From assembly GCA_963665215.2 (NCBI GenBank), contig CAXXWW010000017.1, positions 1 to 64,000 of the forward strand: DNA of 64,000 nucleotides. The letters are read 5' to 3'. Below the pieces are notes generated by a model. That model did not search any database. It was not told where the DNA came from and worked only from the letters and a program-made list of their open reading frames with translations. Each line of letters begins with the position of its first letter. The stretch's first letter is position 1. The position numbers and the translations under genes are program-made. This stretch comes from G963665215 sp963665215. GTDB lineage: Bacteria; Chloroflexota; Dehalococcoidia; Lucifugimonadales; CAUZJF01. This document shows, one piece after another, positions 1-9,654 of the stretch.

Positions 1-1
1 C

Positions 2-55
2 GATTTTTTAGAGTCCGCGCTCACGAAGGCGGGATTGCCGGGCGCAAGGCGATGA
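2..55 (+). CDS. IS3-family transposase OrfA, C-terminal end (partial)
   Basis: The last 17 codons of a reading frame that enters from outside the window and ends at TGA 53-55. Its stop overlaps the ATG of the following transposase frame (ATGA), and orfB lies in the -1 frame relative to it. This is the standard IS3 arrangement, where programmed -1 frameshifting makes the OrfAB transposase. The N-terminal HTH is outside the window, so the call rests on position and frame relation. Confidence 0.6.
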   Translation, partial: DFLESALTKAGLPGARR

Positions 56-879
56 TCGACCGCGATCACAAGCTGCCTCTCGCCCGCCAGGCAAAGGCAG
101 TGGGCATCAGCCGCGGGAGCATCTACTACCGGCCACGGCCGGTGGGCGAAGCCGGTCTCGGGCTGATGCGCCGCATCGATGAGCTGCACCTTGAGTATCC
201 GTTTGCAGGCAGTAGGATGATGCGAGGCCTGCTCCGCCAGGAGGGACTCTCCTCCGGGCGTAGACACATCGCCACACTGATGCGGCGGATGGGCATCGAG
301 GCGCTGTACCGCAAGCCCAACACCAGCCGGCGACGGCCCGGCCATACGGTGTATCCGTACCTGCTGCGCGGGCTTGAGGTGAGCAGGCCCAACCAGGTGT
401 GGGCAATGGATATCACGTACATTCCGATGGCCAGGGGGTTCGTGTACCTAGCCGCAGTGATGGACTGGCATAGCCGCAAGGTGCTGGCCTGGCGGGTATC
501 GGTCACAATGGACACAGACTTCTGCGTGGAGGCGCTCGAAGAATCCCTGGGACGCCACGGCGCGCCGGAGATATTCAACACAGATCAGGGAAGCCAGTTC
601 ACAAGTGACGCCTTCACCGGCCTGCTGAAAGCCAATGGGATCCAGATCAGCATGGACGGGAAGGGAAGCTGGAAGGATAATGTGTTCGTCGAACGGCTGT
701 GGAAGAGCGTCAAGTACGAGGAGGTGTACCTGAGAGCCTACGAATCGGTCCCGGAAGCCAGAACTGGCCTCGGGCGGTACTTCGAGTTTTACAATGCCGG
801 ACGGCCCCATTCGAGCCTTGGGGGAATGACGCCGGACCAGTTCTTTGACAGAGCGCCTGCCGAGTCCGCGGCGGCCTAA
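52..879 (+). CDS. IS3-family transposase OrfB (DDE integrase)
   Basis: 275 aa, the usual size for IS3 OrfB. An HTH_21-like N-terminus (residues 1-100) precedes an rve integrase core. The DDE residues are visible: Asp in VWAMDITYI (about 122), Asp in FNTDQGSQFTS (about 180) and Glu in NVFVERLWKSVKYEE (about 217). The C-terminal FYNAGRPHSSLGG motif is typical of the family. The protein catalyses cut-and-copy transposition of its own element. Start chosen at the ATG overlapping the orfA stop. The frame is intact. I could not place the right terminal repeat between 880 and 922. Confidence 0.93.
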   Translation: MIDRDHKLPLARQAKAVGISRGSIYYRPRPVGEAGLGLMRRIDELHLEYPFAGSRMMRGLLRQEGLSSGRRHIATLMRRMGIEALYRKPNTSRRRPGHTVYPYLLRGLEVSRPNQVWAMDITYIPMARGFVYLAAVMDWHSRKVLAWRVSVTMDTDFCVEALEESLGRHGAPEIFNTDQGSQFTSDAFTGLLKANGIQISMDGKGSWKDNVFVERLWKSVKYEEVYLRAYESVPEARTGLGRYFEFYNAGRPHSSLGGMTPDQFFDRAPAESAAA

Positions 880-922
880 CGCACGGCAGCGCGATTCCAC
901 TTATCAAACCGGGCAGCGCTGT

Positions 923-1375
923 TCAGACAAACGAGACCACCTCTGTCAACGAACTGTTGGCGTCCCTCTCCAGCTCCACGGCCTCGTCCAGACGGCGCGG
1001 AGCCACCCGCTGAATCCCCAGCCTGACGTGATAGCTACTGGTGCGGCCCGAGCTCAGCCGCGCCTCCTTGAGGAACACCACGCTGCTGTGCACGTAGGAA
1101 TTCTCGATTTGCTTGACATCCAAGCTAGCAGGGATATAGTCGGTACTTTGGCGTATCTTTCCTCCCTGTATCGTCGCGCTTCCCCCCATCCCGATCTGAA
1201 TTGCCCTTTCAGTACGCGCATAGCGCTCCTCGCAGACCAGGTCCACTCTTCCTTCCCGCACGTTCACATCTGCATTAGGGGTTAGTTCAACTGTGAGGTC
1301 AATCCTATCGCCGAGCTTGTATGGCCCCTCTTCGCAGTCCAGCTCAAGCTGTAGCGGTCGTAATCGATACACCAT
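923..1375 (-). CDS. Hypothetical beta-rich protein, possibly arrestin/Spo0M-like
   Basis: 150 aa, no signal peptide or membrane segment. The pattern LDCEEGPYKLGDRIDLTVEL followed by alternating hydrophobic strands resembles the N-terminal sandwich of arrestin-like or Spo0M-like proteins, but I see no diagnostic motif, so this is a fold-level guess. A GGGAG ribosome site precedes the ATG. The gene starts about 90 bp downstream of the first kelch lipoprotein gene on the same strand and may have been co-transcribed with it. It ends close to the IS3 element on its other side, which may have truncated the tail. Confidence 0.5.
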   Translation of the reverse strand: MVYRLRPLQLELDCEEGPYKLGDRIDLTVELTPNADVNVREGRVDLVCEERYARTERAIQIGMGGSATIQGGKIRQSTDYIPASLDVKQIENSYVHSSVVFLKEARLSSGRTSSYHVRLGIQRVAPRRLDEAVELERDANSSLTEVVSFV

Positions 1376-2153
1376 TAGTTTAGCTCCCGGTTTATTTTCT
1401 GTTTGTCAGCACGAAAAAGCGCCAACTGCTGAGCATGAGACGCCTCAACCATATGGTGCAGCAGGTTACTGCGCCGGGCCGGGCGACGACCAGGTATCGG
1501 TGGAGGGGTCGAACAGCTCCGTGGAGTGGAGCATGGACTGGTCCTCGCCCTTGCCACCGACGACCAGCACCCTGCCGTCCTCCAGCAGCACCGCCGAGTA
1601 GTACGCTCGCTCCTCGGACATGCTCCCCACGGGCGACGATGTGCCCGAAGAGGGGTCATAGACCTCCGCTGAGCCAACAACCGGTCCAGAAATAAAAAAG
1701 CCCGAGGAAATCGCTTTCTCTCGCTCTCAGTCCACCTGCGACCAGCACTCTGCCGTCCGGCAGGCGCGTCGCAGTGTGCGCTGCAAGCGCCTCGGACATG
1801 CTCCCCGTAAGTGACCAGGCGCCGCCTGACGGGTCGTAAATCTCGGCCGACTGAAGGGCTTCGAAGTCCCTGGTCATGCCACCGGTGAGGAGCACCGTAC
1901 CGTCCGCGAGAAGCGTTGCCGTGTGAAATCGGCGCTCCTCACGCAGGCTACTGGTTTGCGTCCACGTGCCATCGGATGGGTCGTACACTTCAGCCGGCAC
2001 ATCCCTCGAACCCCCCGCGGCAAGCACCCTACCGTCATCAAGAAGGGTAAGTGTGTGAAATAGCCGCTCATCGCCCATGCTCCCCGTCGTCGACCAGGTG
2101 CCTGTGGCAGCGTCATAGATCTCCGCCCAATCGACCGGTCCGCTGCTTAAACC

Positions 2154-2545
2154 GGTAGTGTCTCAGTTTGAAGTTACGCCTCCGCGCACGCCAGCGGAGC
2201 GGAGGGACGGGGTTAGACCGAGCCGGAAGGTCGGGTGGACGGCGCTTGAAGGGCCGTCCTCTGAGTCTCAAGCCGGTTGGCGTAGCCCTTCGGAGTGTCC
2301 CCCTGCCTCCACTCAGTCAAGCCCCACATACCATCGCCCTTGGTACTCTCGAAGCGCGCGTCGTTGCTCATGTGAGCCGTCAGATTGTTAACAGGGTTGT
2401 CCCCACGGACAAACAGACCCATGTCTTCTATGGCGTACCGGTGAAGCTGCTTCCGGTGAATGGGCTGACCGTGGTCCTTCAACTTCTGGTAGTTGCGGTT
2501 GGGATTGGATTCTCCGGGAGGATGGATGCAAACTGAGACACTACC
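2154..2545. mobile_element. Insertion with 17-bp terminal inverted repeats in kelch gene K1
   Basis: The ends are perfect inverted repeats: GGTAGTGTCTCAGTTTG at 2154-2170 and its complement at 2529-2545. Kelch coding sequence continues on both sides, so this is an insertion. It has no transposase and resembles a non-autonomous, MITE-like element. Both flanks carry AAAC, but removing the element plus that 4-bp repeat would not restore the frame, so the target duplication is unresolved. The interior holds a coding remnant (separate entry). Confidence 0.75.
2213..2528 (-). pseudogene. HARE-HTH-like winged-helix fragment carried inside the TIR element
   Basis: An open frame of about 105 codons runs from the right inverted repeat to a TAA at 2213. 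It has no start codon of its own, so it looks like a captured 3' portion. The stretch around RGDNPVNNLTAHMSND, then RFESTKGDGMWGLTEW, matches the pattern of HARE-HTH (ASXL-type) winged-helix domains: NPVNTLSARLSxDPRF followed by a GxWGLAEW end. Such domains are found in bacterial restriction and DNA-metabolism proteins and in RNA polymerase delta-like proteins. Identification is by eye only. Confidence 0.5.
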
Positions 2546-3110
2546 AAACTTCAGGGCCGATGCCACCAACGACCAGCACGGTGCCGTCGTCCAACAGGGT
2601 CGCTGCATGGCCGGCTCGGGTCAGGGTCATGCTGCCCGCTAGAGTCCAGGTCCCGTTAGATGGATCGTAGGTCTCTGCCGACTTGAGATGGTCGCCCCAG
2701 CCCTGTGGCACACCATCTCTCCCGGGGGGTTGAACAAAGCCCCCCGTCACCAGCACCCTGCCATCTCGGAGCAACGTAGCCGTGTGCCAGTCGCCGCGAG
2801 GGTCCAGCAGGCTCCCGATTCTGGACGGTACAACAATCTCGGGCTCGGAGACCTGAGCAGGCATGGGAGCAGCCGGAGCAACAGCGGACGAAGGTCCCAC
2901 CGGGGTTGGCAACGGCGTCGGAGCAGATGGGACGCCGGTCGGCGTAGCAGGGGCAGCCAGGTCGCGTATGGCGTCCTCGCCCAGGCCCCCGCAGGCGGCT
3001 ATAACGAGGACCGTCAGCACGGCGCCAGTCAGGCGCATGTTTCTTCTCCTGATGTAATTCGCGGGGAACATGGCGCCGGCCTCACATCGGATTCCAGGGC
3101 TCCCCGCCCG

Positions 3111-3883
3111 CTACTGGGCCGACCCGGGCGATGACCAGGTATCGGTGGACGGGTCGAACAGCTCCGTGGAGTGGAGCATGGACTGGTCCTCGCCCGTGCC
3201 GCCGATGACCAGCACCGTGCCGTCCTCCAGCAGCACCGCCGAGTGGTACGCTCGCATCTCCGACATGCTCCCCACAAGCGACCAGGTGCCCGAGGAGGGA
3301 TCATAGACCTCTGCTGAGCCAATAACCGGTCCGGAAACATAAAGCCGCCCGAAGGAAAAATCGCTTTCTCTCGCTCTTAGTCCACCTGCGACCAGCACTC
3401 TGCCGTCCGGCAGGCGGGTCGCAGTGTGCTCTGCACGCGCCTCGGACATGCTCCCCGTAACTGACCAGGCGCCGTCTGCCGGGTCGTATATCTCGGCCGA
3501 CTGAAGGGCCTCGAAGTCCCTGGTCATGCCGCCGGTGACGAGCACCGTACCGTCCTCGAGAAGCGTTGCCCTGTGATATCGGCGCTCCTCACGCAGGCTA
3601 CCGGTTTGCGTCCACGTGCCATCGGATGGGTCATACACTTCAGCCGGCACATCCCTCGCACCCCCCGCGGCTAGCACCCTACCGTCATCAAGAAGGGTAA
3701 GTGTGTGCAATACCCGCTCATCGCCCATGCGCCCCGTCGTCGACAAGGCGCCTGTGGCAGCGTCATAGATCTCCGCCCAATCGAGCGCTCCCCCGCCTAG
3801 ATCCCCCAGCCCCAATCCGCCCGCGACGAGCACCCTGCCGTCCGATAGGCGTGTTGCGGCGTGCCACGCGCTAGGCCGTTTAG
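3111..3883 (-). pseudogene. Kelch-repeat protein gene K2, 3' part (split by IS-A)
   Basis: At least five kelch motifs are visible (DGRVLVAGG ... AEIYDAATGALSTTG, HTLTLLDDGRVLAAGG ... AEVYDPSDGTW and so on), ending FDPSTDTWSSPGSAQ at the stop at 3111. Frame is intact to 3883, where IS-A copy 1 is inserted. Reading continues beyond the IS at 5601: removing the IS and one TTTAG joins ARTAMSK to RPSAWHAATRLSDG without loss of frame. The 5' half of the gene is absent from the window. Confidence 0.85.
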
Positions 3884-5601
3884 CCCGAATCCACCGAAGG
3901 AGGGCGTCGGGTTAGCGTCCTGAGGCGGCAAGAAGGTGCTCCTGTGCTTCTGGGATAATGGTTTTGTAGCAAAAAAACGGCCCCGGAAAAGGAGCACCCA
4001 GTAGATGCTGCCACGCAACCACCCCGACCGGATCCAAATCACCTTCGACGACCGCCGCTTGGTGGCCAATGCCGGGCTGCTCCTTCCGGCCACCCTGGCG
4101 CGGCACCTCGGCCTGCCCGAACTCGTCCGGCAGCGCCTCGACCTGGGCGATGCCCCGGGGCGGGCGAACACGAGCGACAAGATGATGACGCTGGTGGCGT
4201 CTGCGCTGGCTGGGGGCGACTGCATTGACGACGCCGATGTGTTGCGCACCGGGGGGACGGCCTGCACCCTGGGCGGCACGGTCAAGGCGCCATCCACCCT
4301 GGGCACCTTCCTGCGCAGCTTCCGGTGGGGCCACGTCCGTCAACTCGACCGGGTGAGCCGCGAGTTGCTGGCCCGGGCTTGGCAGGCCGGGGCGGGACCC
4401 GGCGACGGGCCCCTGACCATTGACCTGGACTCCACCATCTGCGAGACCTACGGACTGGCCAAGGAGGGCGCCCGCCACCACGGCTATACCGGCAAGCGGG
4501 GCTACCACCCGCTGCTGGCCATCGCCGCCGGCACCGGAGACGTGCTGATGTCCCGGCTGCGCGAGGGCCGGGCCAACACCGCCCGCGGCGCCGCCCACTT
4601 CCTGCGGGAGACGGTGGGACGGGTGCGCTACGCCGGGGCCAACGGACGACTCACGCTACGGGCCGACAGCGGGTTCTACACTCATGGCGTGGTATCCGTC
4701 TGCCGCAAGATGGATGTCCGCTTCTCCATCACCATCCGCCAGCACAAAAGCCTGCACAATCTCATCGAGGCGATACCCGAAGATGCCTGGACGCCGATTC
4801 CTTACTGGATGGACGGCGCCGCCGATGTGGCCGAGACCACCTGCACCCCCTTCCAGGCCGAGGCGGACGCCGCGCCGGTACGGCTCATCGTCCGGCGGGT
4901 GAAGCCCACGCCCGGTTCCCAACTGGCCCTCTTCGCCAAATACAGCTATCATGGCTTCATCACCGACCGGGACGGGGAGTTGCTCGAACTGGAGGCTGAC
5001 CATCGCCGCCACGCCGAGATCGAGAATGCCATACGCGACCTCAAGTACGGCGTCGGGCTGAACCATCTCCCCTCGGGCCGCTTCGCCGCCACGGCGCCTG
5101 GCTGGCCGTCCAGACGATGGCCCACAACCTGGCCCGCTGGACGGCGCGGATCGGTCTGGGAGAGCGGATAGCCACCACCAAGACCCTCCGGCGGCGGTTC
5201 TTCTCCCTGGCCGGACGGCTCACCCGCTCGGCACGCCGGTTGACCCTGCATCTTCCGGATCGCTGGCCTTGGGCTGAGAAGTTCAGCCGCGCCTTGGCCC
5301 GGCTGCGAGCCATTCCACTCCCGGCCTGACGGCACCGTCGGCGACCGACCCACCCACCGGACAACCGAAGATCCCCGCAGACTCGTGCCAGCCCGGTCCG
5401 AGAGAGTTCCCTGCTGCGTATTCTCTCGCCATCCCGCGCATCGCAGCTCCCGCAGACGGCCATAGGGGCCCCTGTGCGGCGATGAAGACCGTCCGCCGAC
5501 CTCCCTACCCCAAATGGAACCCAGGCTATTTCCCCTGTAGCTCCCTCACCCCCCTTCCGCTTTCCTCACGCCGTCCATCGGTGTCCTTCGGTGGATTCGG
5601 G
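3884..5601 (+). mobile_element. IS1380-family element IS-A, copy 1
   Basis: Ends are inverted repeats CCCGAATCCACCGAAGGA (3884) and TCCTTCGGTGGATTCGGG (ending 5601), flanked by the 5-bp duplication TTTAG on each side. Length 1,718 bp, one base shorter than the other four copies because of a single deletion in the transposase gene. IS1380 elements such as ISEcp1 make 5-bp duplications, which agrees. Inserted in kelch gene K2, antisense to it. Confidence 0.95.
4005..5329 (+). pseudogene. IS1380-family transposase of IS-A copy 1, frameshifted
   Basis: Same protein as the intact 441-aa transposase at 25259-26584, but one A is missing near 5092 (GCCACGG instead of GCCAACGG). The frame therefore closes at 5171 after about 359 normal residues and a 29-residue aberrant tail. 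The catalytic Asp residues (in TIDLDSTICETYG and RADSGFYTHG) and the Glu region (HAEIENAIRDLKYG) lie before the shift. The C-terminal domain is lost, so activity is doubtful. Confidence 0.9.
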
Positions 5602-5645
5602 TTTAGACATGGCGGTTCTGGCCCACGAGTCTGTTGAGGGATTGT
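5602..5645 (-). pseudogene. Kelch gene K2, internal remnant between IS-A and IS-B
   Basis: About 14 codons reading YNPSTDSWARTAMSK continue K2 upstream of IS-A copy 1. The coding sequence then stops at the end of IS-B copy 1 (5646). The sequence beyond the other end of IS-B (9113 onward) is not kelch-like, so the 5' half of K2 was lost in a deletion or rearrangement tied to IS-B. Confidence 0.75.
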
Positions 5646-5898
5646 AGCCGGAATTACCCATATCAAGCTGCCTGGGTCCAAGCAACGCACCATCCTCGAC
5701 GAGAGCCATCGTAGTATCAGTCACGGATGCCGTCAACCATCCAATCAAGCTCACAAAACCATCTCTCGGCGTGGTGAGTTAGCGGCCCCAGGCAGCGGAG
5801 GTGGCTTTCACCACGTTTGCACTCCCTTCAAACTCCTCCGGGCGCGCACCTCGCCCTTGGTTGCCTCTCTCCACCTCTGATGACCTCAAGGATAATCG

Positions 5899-6406
5899 CT
5901 ACCCTGGTGCTGGATGGAGCCCGGCGATACGCTCCAACACTTGCCGGAATACCTCCCCGGGACACTGCCACCTCAGCAAGCTGAAACACCAACCTCCTGG
6001 CATGCCGCACCAGACGTCCACCCATCTTGATGAGCTTGGTCTGCACGCTTCGCAGTGACCAGTGTTTCACTGACTCTGGCAAAGTCAGCCTTCTCATGAA
6101 GTTGCCCAGGTTGTAGGCCAGCACAAACAGCCACAGCCTCACCTGGTTAGCAACGAACCTGTGACACGAGAGCCGCGTCCAGTTCAGGGCGTATTTACCT
6201 TCCTTGATCCACTGCTCGGCCGTGCCCCGCCCGTTGTAGAAGTGGGTTACGCCCTGCCGGCGGTAGGTTGAGGTTGGTGACGACGAACCCGACCCTCGGG
6301 AATAGCTCACCCTGGCGCCACTCCACCTTGGCGACCACACGCCGGGGAATGTCCCAGCTCTGGGCCTGGTAAACGAAGTCGTGATACCGGACTACGGGCT
6401 TCTTAG
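5899..6406 (-). pseudogene. IS-B copy 1 transposase, C-terminal part
   Basis: The C-terminal third of an IS1380-type transposase, with HFYNGRGTAEQWIKEGKYAL (catalytic Glu) and ANQVRLWLFVLAYNLGNFMR, ending at 5899. Compared with the second copy it has two single-base insertions (near 6252 in CGCCCTGCC and near 5962 in CTCCCCGGG), so the frame is broken even apart from the nested IS. Separated from its N-terminal part by IS-A copy 2. Confidence 0.88.
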
Positions 6407-8125
6407 CCCGAATCCACCGAAGGACACGGATGGACGGCGTGAGGAAAGCGGAAGGGGGGTGAGGGAGCTACAGGGGAAATAGCCTGGGTTCCATTTGGGG
6501 TAGGGAGGTCGGCGGACGGTCTTCATCGCCGCACAGGGGCCCCTATGGCCGTCTGCGGGAGCTGCGATGCGCGGGATGGCGAGAGAATACGCAGCAGGGA
6601 ACTCTCTCGGACCGGGCTGGCACGAGTCTGCGGGGATCTTCGGTTGTCCGGTGGGTGGGTCGGTCGCCGACGGTGCCGTCAGGCCGGGAGTGGAATGGCT
6701 CGCAGCCGGGCCAAGGCGCGGCTGAACTTCTCAGCCCAAGGCCAGCGATCCGGAAGATGCAGGGTCAACCGGCGTGCCGAGCGGGTGAGCCGTCCGGCCA
6801 GGGAGAAGAACCGCCGCCGGAGGGTCTTGGTGGTGGCTATCCGCTCTCCCAGACCGATCCGCGCCGTCCAGCGGGCCAGGTTGTGGGCCATCGTCTGGAC
6901 GGCCAGCCAGGCGCCGTTGGCGGCGAAGCGGCCCGAGGGGAGATGGTTCAGCCCGACGCCGTACTTGAGGTCGCGTATGGCATTCTCGATCTCGGCGTGG
7001 CGGCGATGGTCAGCCTCCAGTTCGAGCAACTCCCCGTCCCGGTCGGTGATGAAGCCATGATAGCTGTATTTGGCGAAGAGGGCCAGTTGGGAACCGGGCG
7101 TCGGCTTCACCCGCCGGACGATGAGCCGTACCGGCGCGGCGTCCGCCTCGGCCTGGAAGGGGGTGCAGGTGGTCTCGGCCACATCGGCGGCGCCGTCCAT
7201 CCAGTAAGGAATCGGCGTCCAGGCATCTTCGGGTATCGCCTCGATGAGATTGTGCAGGCTTTTGTGCTGGCGGATGGTGATGGAGAAGCGGACATCCATC
7301 TTGCGGCAGACGGATACCACGCCATGAGTGTAGAACCCGCTGTCGGCCCGTAGCGTGAGTCGTCCGTTGGCCCCGGCGTAGCGCACCCGTCCCACCGTCT
7401 CCCGCAGGAAGTGGGCGGCGCCGCGGGCGGTGTTGGCCCGGCCCTCGCGCAGCCGGGACATCAGCACGTCTCCGGTGCCGGCGGCGATGGCCAGCAGCGG
7501 GTGGTAGCCCCGCTTGCCGGTATAGCCGTGGTGGCGCGCTCCCTCCTTGGCCAGTCCGTAGGTCTCGCAGATGGTGGAGTCCAGGTCAATGGTCAGGGGC
7601 CCGTCGCCGGGTCCCGCCCCGGCCTGCCAAGCCCGGGCCAGCAACTCGCGGCTCACCCGGTCGAGTTGACGGACGTGGCCCCACCGGAAGCTGCGCAGGA
7701 AGGTGCCCAGGGTGGATGGCGCCTTGAGAGTGCCGCCCAGGGTGCAGGCCGTCCCCCCGGTGCGCAACACATCGGCGTCGTCAATGCAGTCGCCCCCAGC
7801 CAGCGCAGACGCCACCAGCGTCATCATCTTGTCGCTCGTGTTCGCCCGCCCCGGGGCATCGCCCAGGTCGAGGCGCTGCCGGACGAGTTCGGGCAGGCCG
7901 AGGTGCCGCGCCAGGGTGGCCGGAAGGAGCAGCCCGGCATTGGCCACCAAGCGGCGGTCGTCGAAGGTGATTTGGATCCGGTCGGGGTGGTTGCGTGGCA
8001 GCATCTACTGGGTGCTCCTTTTCCGGGGCCGTTTTTTTGCTACAAAACCATTATCCCAGAAGCACAGGAGCACCTTCTTGCCGCCTCAGGACGCTAACCC
8101 GACGCCCTCCTTCGGTGGATTCGGG
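6407..8125 (-). mobile_element. IS1380-family element IS-A, copy 2 (nested in IS-B copy 1)
   Basis: 1,719 bp with the same terminal repeats as copy 1, flanked by CTTAG at 6402-6406 and 8126-8130. It splits the IS-B transposase gene. It carries small differences from the other copies (Leu for Val in the GGTxKAPST stretch, and a changed base near the left end), so it is not the most recent relative of copies 3 to 5. Confidence 0.95.
6679..8004 (-). CDS. IS1380-family transposase (IS-A copy 2)
   Basis: Intact 441 aa, normal for IS1380. It starts 121 bp inside the element. DDE-type catalytic residues are Asp in TIDLDSTICETYG (about 143), Asp in RADSGFYTHG (about 225) and Glu in HAEIENAIRDLKYG (about 340). 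It mobilises IS-A and could act in trans on the frameshifted copy. About 240 bp of noncoding sequence separate its stop from the left inverted repeat. Confidence 0.95.
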   Translation of the reverse strand: MLPRNHPDRIQITFDDRRLVANAGLLLPATLARHLGLPELVRQRLDLGDAPGRANTSDKMMTLVASALAGGDCIDDADVLRTGGTACTLGGTLKAPSTLGTFLRSFRWGHVRQLDRVSRELLARAWQAGAGPGDGPLTIDLDSTICETYGLAKEGARHHGYTGKRGYHPLLAIAAGTGDVLMSRLREGRANTARGAAHFLRETVGRVRYAGANGRLTLRADSGFYTHGVVSVCRKMDVRFSITIRQHKSLHNLIEAIPEDAWTPIPYWMDGAADVAETTCTPFQAEADAAPVRLIVRRVKPTPGSQLALFAKYSYHGFITDRDGELLELEADHRRHAEIENAIRDLKYGVGLNHLPSGRFAANGAWLAVQTMAHNLARWTARIGLGERIATTKTLRRRFFSLAGRLTRSARRLTLHLPDRWPWAEKFSRALARLRAIPLPA

Positions 8126-8955
8126 CTTAGGCGGCCTGCCCACGGGCCGCTTCAGTAGGTGCCGGATGTTTCCTTGTAATACCTCGTTGGCCGGAAGCCG
8201 CATAGCGTAGCCAGTGTCCCTTGACTCCAGGTACTCGTACACCTCGGGCTTGGCAAAGGCAGCATCGGCCCGGAACAGCAGCCGGACTCCTTTCTCCTGG
8301 TATCGCTTCACGACTGGCTCCAGAACCTCCCGCCACCGCTCAGCGCTGTGGACGTTGCCCGGGCGAAGCATTGCACCTTCGCAATCTCCGAAATGGTTGA
8401 ACAGGAAGAGCGGGTGATAACATACGGATCGAAGTGGCCGTTGTAGGCGACTCCCTCTTGCTGCCCATGCACCGGGCTTTCAGAGCTGTCCATGTCTAGG
8501 ATAACTCGCTGGTGAGATGTCTGGGCCATAGCCCTGTCCACCCACTCAACATTCAGGCGCGCAAGCCCATCCAGGTTCTCCTCTTCGGTTAACACCTCAG
8601 TCTCAAATCGGCTCATAGTGTTGGTGCTGGCCGCCTGCTTATCAGTACCTTGCCACCCGACGATGACACGCATAGCCGGGTCTTGGGCAAGCCGTTCAGC
8701 GTCGTTGGTGTCCTCGTAGCCAGCGAGACGGCTATACACCGATTGTCTGAGCAAGGGCAACAGCGGGTGTTGCACATTGCGGCCGGTGCGGCTTTCATGG
8801 ATATAATCGTTGGCTGTCTCTGTGAGCCCCAGAGCGGCATCAAGCTCGCGACATGCCAGGAGTCCGGCGTCCGAGGTGATGGTAGCGCCACGAAAATCCA
8901 GGCGGACTCTGCGGTCGAATTGGAGCTTCAAAGGGGTGTCGGAGCTTTCACCCAT
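8126..8955 (-). pseudogene. IS-B copy 1 transposase, N-terminal part, frameshifted
   Basis: Starts at ATG 8955 (MGESSDTPLKLQFDRRVRLD), as in the second copy. A one-base deletion near 8427 (ACGGATCG against ACGGACTCG) shifts the frame after about 176 residues. The coding sequence then continues out of frame to the IS-A insertion at 8126 (LLKRPVGRPPK). The first catalytic Asp (VILDMDSSE) precedes the shift and the second (RADAAFAKPEVYEY) follows it. Confidence 0.88.
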
Positions 8956-9246
8956 TGGGTGCCTCCAGCGAGATTGCGGTATCCAGAACTAGACCCGCTA
9001 GCTCGGCCTGTCTAGCACCCACACTGCCCATAATGCCCAGGTATGCGGCTCAAATAGGCAGCACTCTTACCGGATTACGACGCACCCACGCGGCTGATCT
9101 GGGAAATGTGGGCTTAGACGTATGAAACGTCGTTTACCTCGCGTGCTTCATCCCCGGATTTGTTCCGTAGGTAGACTGAAGTGGACCCAATCCTTTGGAC
9201 AGGAATCGGGGCTTGTTAAGCTAGAGTCTAGCACACCAATCCATTG

Positions 9247-9654
9247 TCAGGTGGGCACCAGTTCCGGGGTGAGGCTCATCCCAGGCTGGTGTACCTGATT
9301 CCTTCCTTCCTCGAACACCTGGGCCGGAGTTCTGTAGTCGAGGGTCTGGTGAGGGCGCTCGCTGTTGTAGAATCTCAGGTAAGTTCCGATTCCGGCCCTG
9401 GCCTCTGCCACACTCTCGTACGCCTTGAGATACACCTCCTCGTACTTCACGCTCCTCCACAGCCGCTCCACGAACACATTGTCAATGTAGCTGCCTACTG
9501 AGTCCATGCTGATCCTCACTCCATGAGCCAGCAGTACCGAGGTGAAGGCATCAGAGGTGAACTGACTCCCTTGGTCCGTGTTGAATATCCCAGGCAAGAC
9601 AAGCTCGACCTCACGGATGTCGGCCCCCTCCGAACTGTTCTCTGTCTTAGCCAT
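9247..9654 (-). pseudogene. IS3-family OrfB remnant fused to the 5' end of another gene
   Basis: The 135-codon frame is a chimera. Its start (ATG 9654, after a strong AAGGAGG site) gives MAKTENSSEGADIREV, which is not transposase-like and looks like the beginning of a gene downstream of the HTH operon. From about residue 20 it becomes the C-terminal part of an IS3 OrfB: FNTDQGSQFTSDAF, NVFVERLWRSVKYEEVY, FYNSERPHQTLDYRTP. The first catalytic Asp is missing. It differs clearly from the IS3 at the left edge of the window, so it is another element. Sequence 9180-9246 likely contains its decayed right end. Confidence 0.8.

Larger units (their letters stand above)
1466..3038 (-). pseudogene. Kelch-repeat lipoprotein gene K1, interrupted and frameshifted
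   Basis: The start at 3038 has an AGGAGAAG ribosome site and a lipoprotein signal peptide (MRLTGAVLTVLVIAAC, lipobox VIAAC). A Pro/Thr-rich linker and kelch repeats follow, of the type HTATLLDDGRVLVAGG ... AEVYDPSxGTW. Such proteins form surface beta-propellers; ligand unknown. The gene is broken twice. A 393-bp element with inverted-repeat ends sits at 2154-2545, and a frameshift near 1690 moves the last 70 codons (SAEVYDPSSGTS... to the stop at 1466) into another frame. Its distal part (1466-2130) is a near copy of 3111-3790 in K2, so the two genes are tandem paralogues. Confidence 0.85.
5646..9112 (-). mobile_element. IS1380-family element IS-B, copy 1, carrying nested IS-A copy 2
   Basis: Nearly identical to 25001-30190 apart from one additional IS-A in that copy and a few indels. 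The ends are imperfect inverted repeats: CCGGAATTACCCATATCAAGC (5648) against CCCACATTTCCCAGATCAGCC read inward from 9112. Without the nested IS it is about 1,743 bp. No matching target duplication is seen (GATTGT left, CTTAGA right), and kelch sequence does not resume on the right. This copy probably took part in a rearrangement. Confidence 0.88.

Noticed and set aside
8126..9112. IS-B copy 1 as a simple insertion with its own target duplication
   Set aside because: The bases outside its ends (GATTGT and CTTAGA) do not match, and the interrupted kelch gene does not continue on the right side.
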